Positions 62,941 through 64,000 of a stretch of DNA of 64,000 nt are shown one piece after another. The stretch is from Lampris incognitus. Taxonomy: Eukaryota; Chordata; Actinopteri; Lampriformes; Lampridae. Position 1 is the first letter of the stretch. Each line of letters starts with the position of its first letter. The position numbers and the translations under genes are program-made. Under the pieces are notes generated by a model. It was not told where the DNA came from. It saw only the letters and a program-made list of their open reading frames with translations, and searched no databases. Location: the NCBI RefSeq assembly GCF_029633865.1, contig NC_079213.1, positions 83,920,803 to 83,984,802 on the forward strand. Reading direction: 5' to 3'.

Positions 62941-64000
62941 GGAGAGAAAGGAACTGCTCCAGAAGTTCAAAAGACCTCATAGTTGCTTCATTAATTTAAA
63001 AGAGCTGGAGTAGCAGTTGTGACTAGCATTAAAGAATCATGGCATGTGTGGTTTTAATATTACCCTGGGTAGGGATTTGTTGTCCATGTACTTCAGTACC
63101 TAACAATATTTTCAAAATGATCATAAATTGTAGACACTTTGTTTTTGCTGTCAGACATTTTGTAAGCATAATGTTAGAGGACTCATGTTGATGTAAAATC
63201 AAAGCATTTCTTCACACAGCTTTTACATAGGTTTAGGGGGGAAAATGGCAGGAGCAAAGCATCCACTGAAAGCAGGGCTGGCTGTATGCTGATGTGCTGG
63301 CAGTGATGAAAGGGTCTGCCATGTGCAACTATTGTGAGGAAGTTTATGACGAAGACCCCGGCCCGGCACAGGCTGTGAGGGCAATGGGGACAATAGGCCT
63401 TTTTGAATGGTCCTCAGCGAGCTCTTTATAGCTCTGCAACCGAAAGGGCATCACAGATGTCATTCTTCTTGATCTACGTCTTTTCTGGCCAAGTGGGACA
63501 AGGATGGAACAGATTGCCAGCAACATATACCCTGCCCCCATTCTGCCCAAGAAGAATGTATTCAAAACCTCAATAGATGAGAAAAATCAGTTATTTGTCT
63601 GAATTACGATGCGTTCACTACCTACAATATGTTGATGGTTTTACTGTTGATATGATAGGTTTGAGCAGTCATCGTAAGCTATTCAAAGGCACACGATTAG
63701 TAGGCTGAGCCTGTTTTGAATTCTTGTGGTTGGCACATGATTTAAGAATCAGCGTGTCGCAAGCCAAAATGCTAATCTGAGTAAATTCGAGTTAAGCAAT
63801 TACTGCCAGCTTTCTCTGCTTCACTTCACCAGCCACTTTGACAGCTAACCAAGCACCTTTTGGAGATCCAGAGTAATTCTGAAAGTCTAGCTGGTTGGTA
63901 AAATAAGGTCGGGTGATTTTTTTTTTTTGTAATGTTTTTTCTACCTGGAATATTCTAATGAGATGATCAACCAGACGCATTTTAAGCTGGTGAATGTGAA
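62649..64000. other. mast3 intron to window end
   Basis: Contains a (GT)n(GA)n tract at 62,908-62,944. A region at 63,320-63,600 is open on both strands for 60-75 codons but has no family motif or convincing splice sites. No further exon was recognised. Confidence 0.5.

Overview
The window is nuclear DNA from a teleost fish, probably a percomorph. The evidence is the mix of Ty3/gypsy elements, a gamma-type endogenous retrovirus (ERV), Penelope-like elements, L1- and RTE-like LINEs, tRNA- and 5S-derived SINEs, short DNA transposons and long (GT)n/(TA)n tracts, together with a spliced vertebrate kinase gene. There is no bacterial-type gene organisation; almost every long open frame is retroelement sequence.

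Positions 1 to about 42,650 are a dense nest of mobile elements. From the left: an L1 reverse-transcriptase relic; a 1.7 kb palindrome of two head-to-head Penelope-like element (PLE) ends, each with a GIY-YIG endonuclease remnant and a hammerhead ribozyme; a broken gypsy element (A); a rearranged ERV bounded by LTRs at 7332-7755 and 18838-19347, with an unrelated LTR (B) and an L1 ORF1 scrap inside, and a young gypsy element (E, 13817-18597) inside its env; the tail of gypsy J; gypsy C (from 20623), whose gag is split by another young gypsy (D, 21322-26169, perfect TCTAG target duplication) and whose pol runs into an inverted LTR; the 3' half of gypsy F; an intron-containing THAP/Harbinger-type transposase; Tc1 and LINE fragments; a second PLE with inverted ends and hammerheads; a small MITE; and a minus-strand LINE ending against a tRNA-derived SINE.

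Positions about 42,880 to 64,000 are the 5' part of one host gene on the plus strand, read here as mast3 (microtubule-associated serine/threonine kinase 3). Seven coding exons can be placed by splice sites, reading phase and family motifs. There are two alternative first exons (43275 and 55145), both ending in the same phase so that each can join the exon at 58575, and a 21-nt in-frame microexon at 62017. The kinase, DUF1908 and PDZ parts lie beyond the window. The introns hold a degenerate gypsy (G, 48678-53767) carrying a LINE 5' region with about 205-bp monomers, a PLE fragment with a MITE inserted in its hammerhead, a 5S-derived SINE and several microsatellites.

No new multi-gene system was found. 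The most notable items are the hammerheads in the three PLE copies (one split by a 253-bp MITE with TTA duplications), the two-promoter and microexon structure of mast3, and several junctions without target-site duplications, which point to recombination between element copies or to assembly error.
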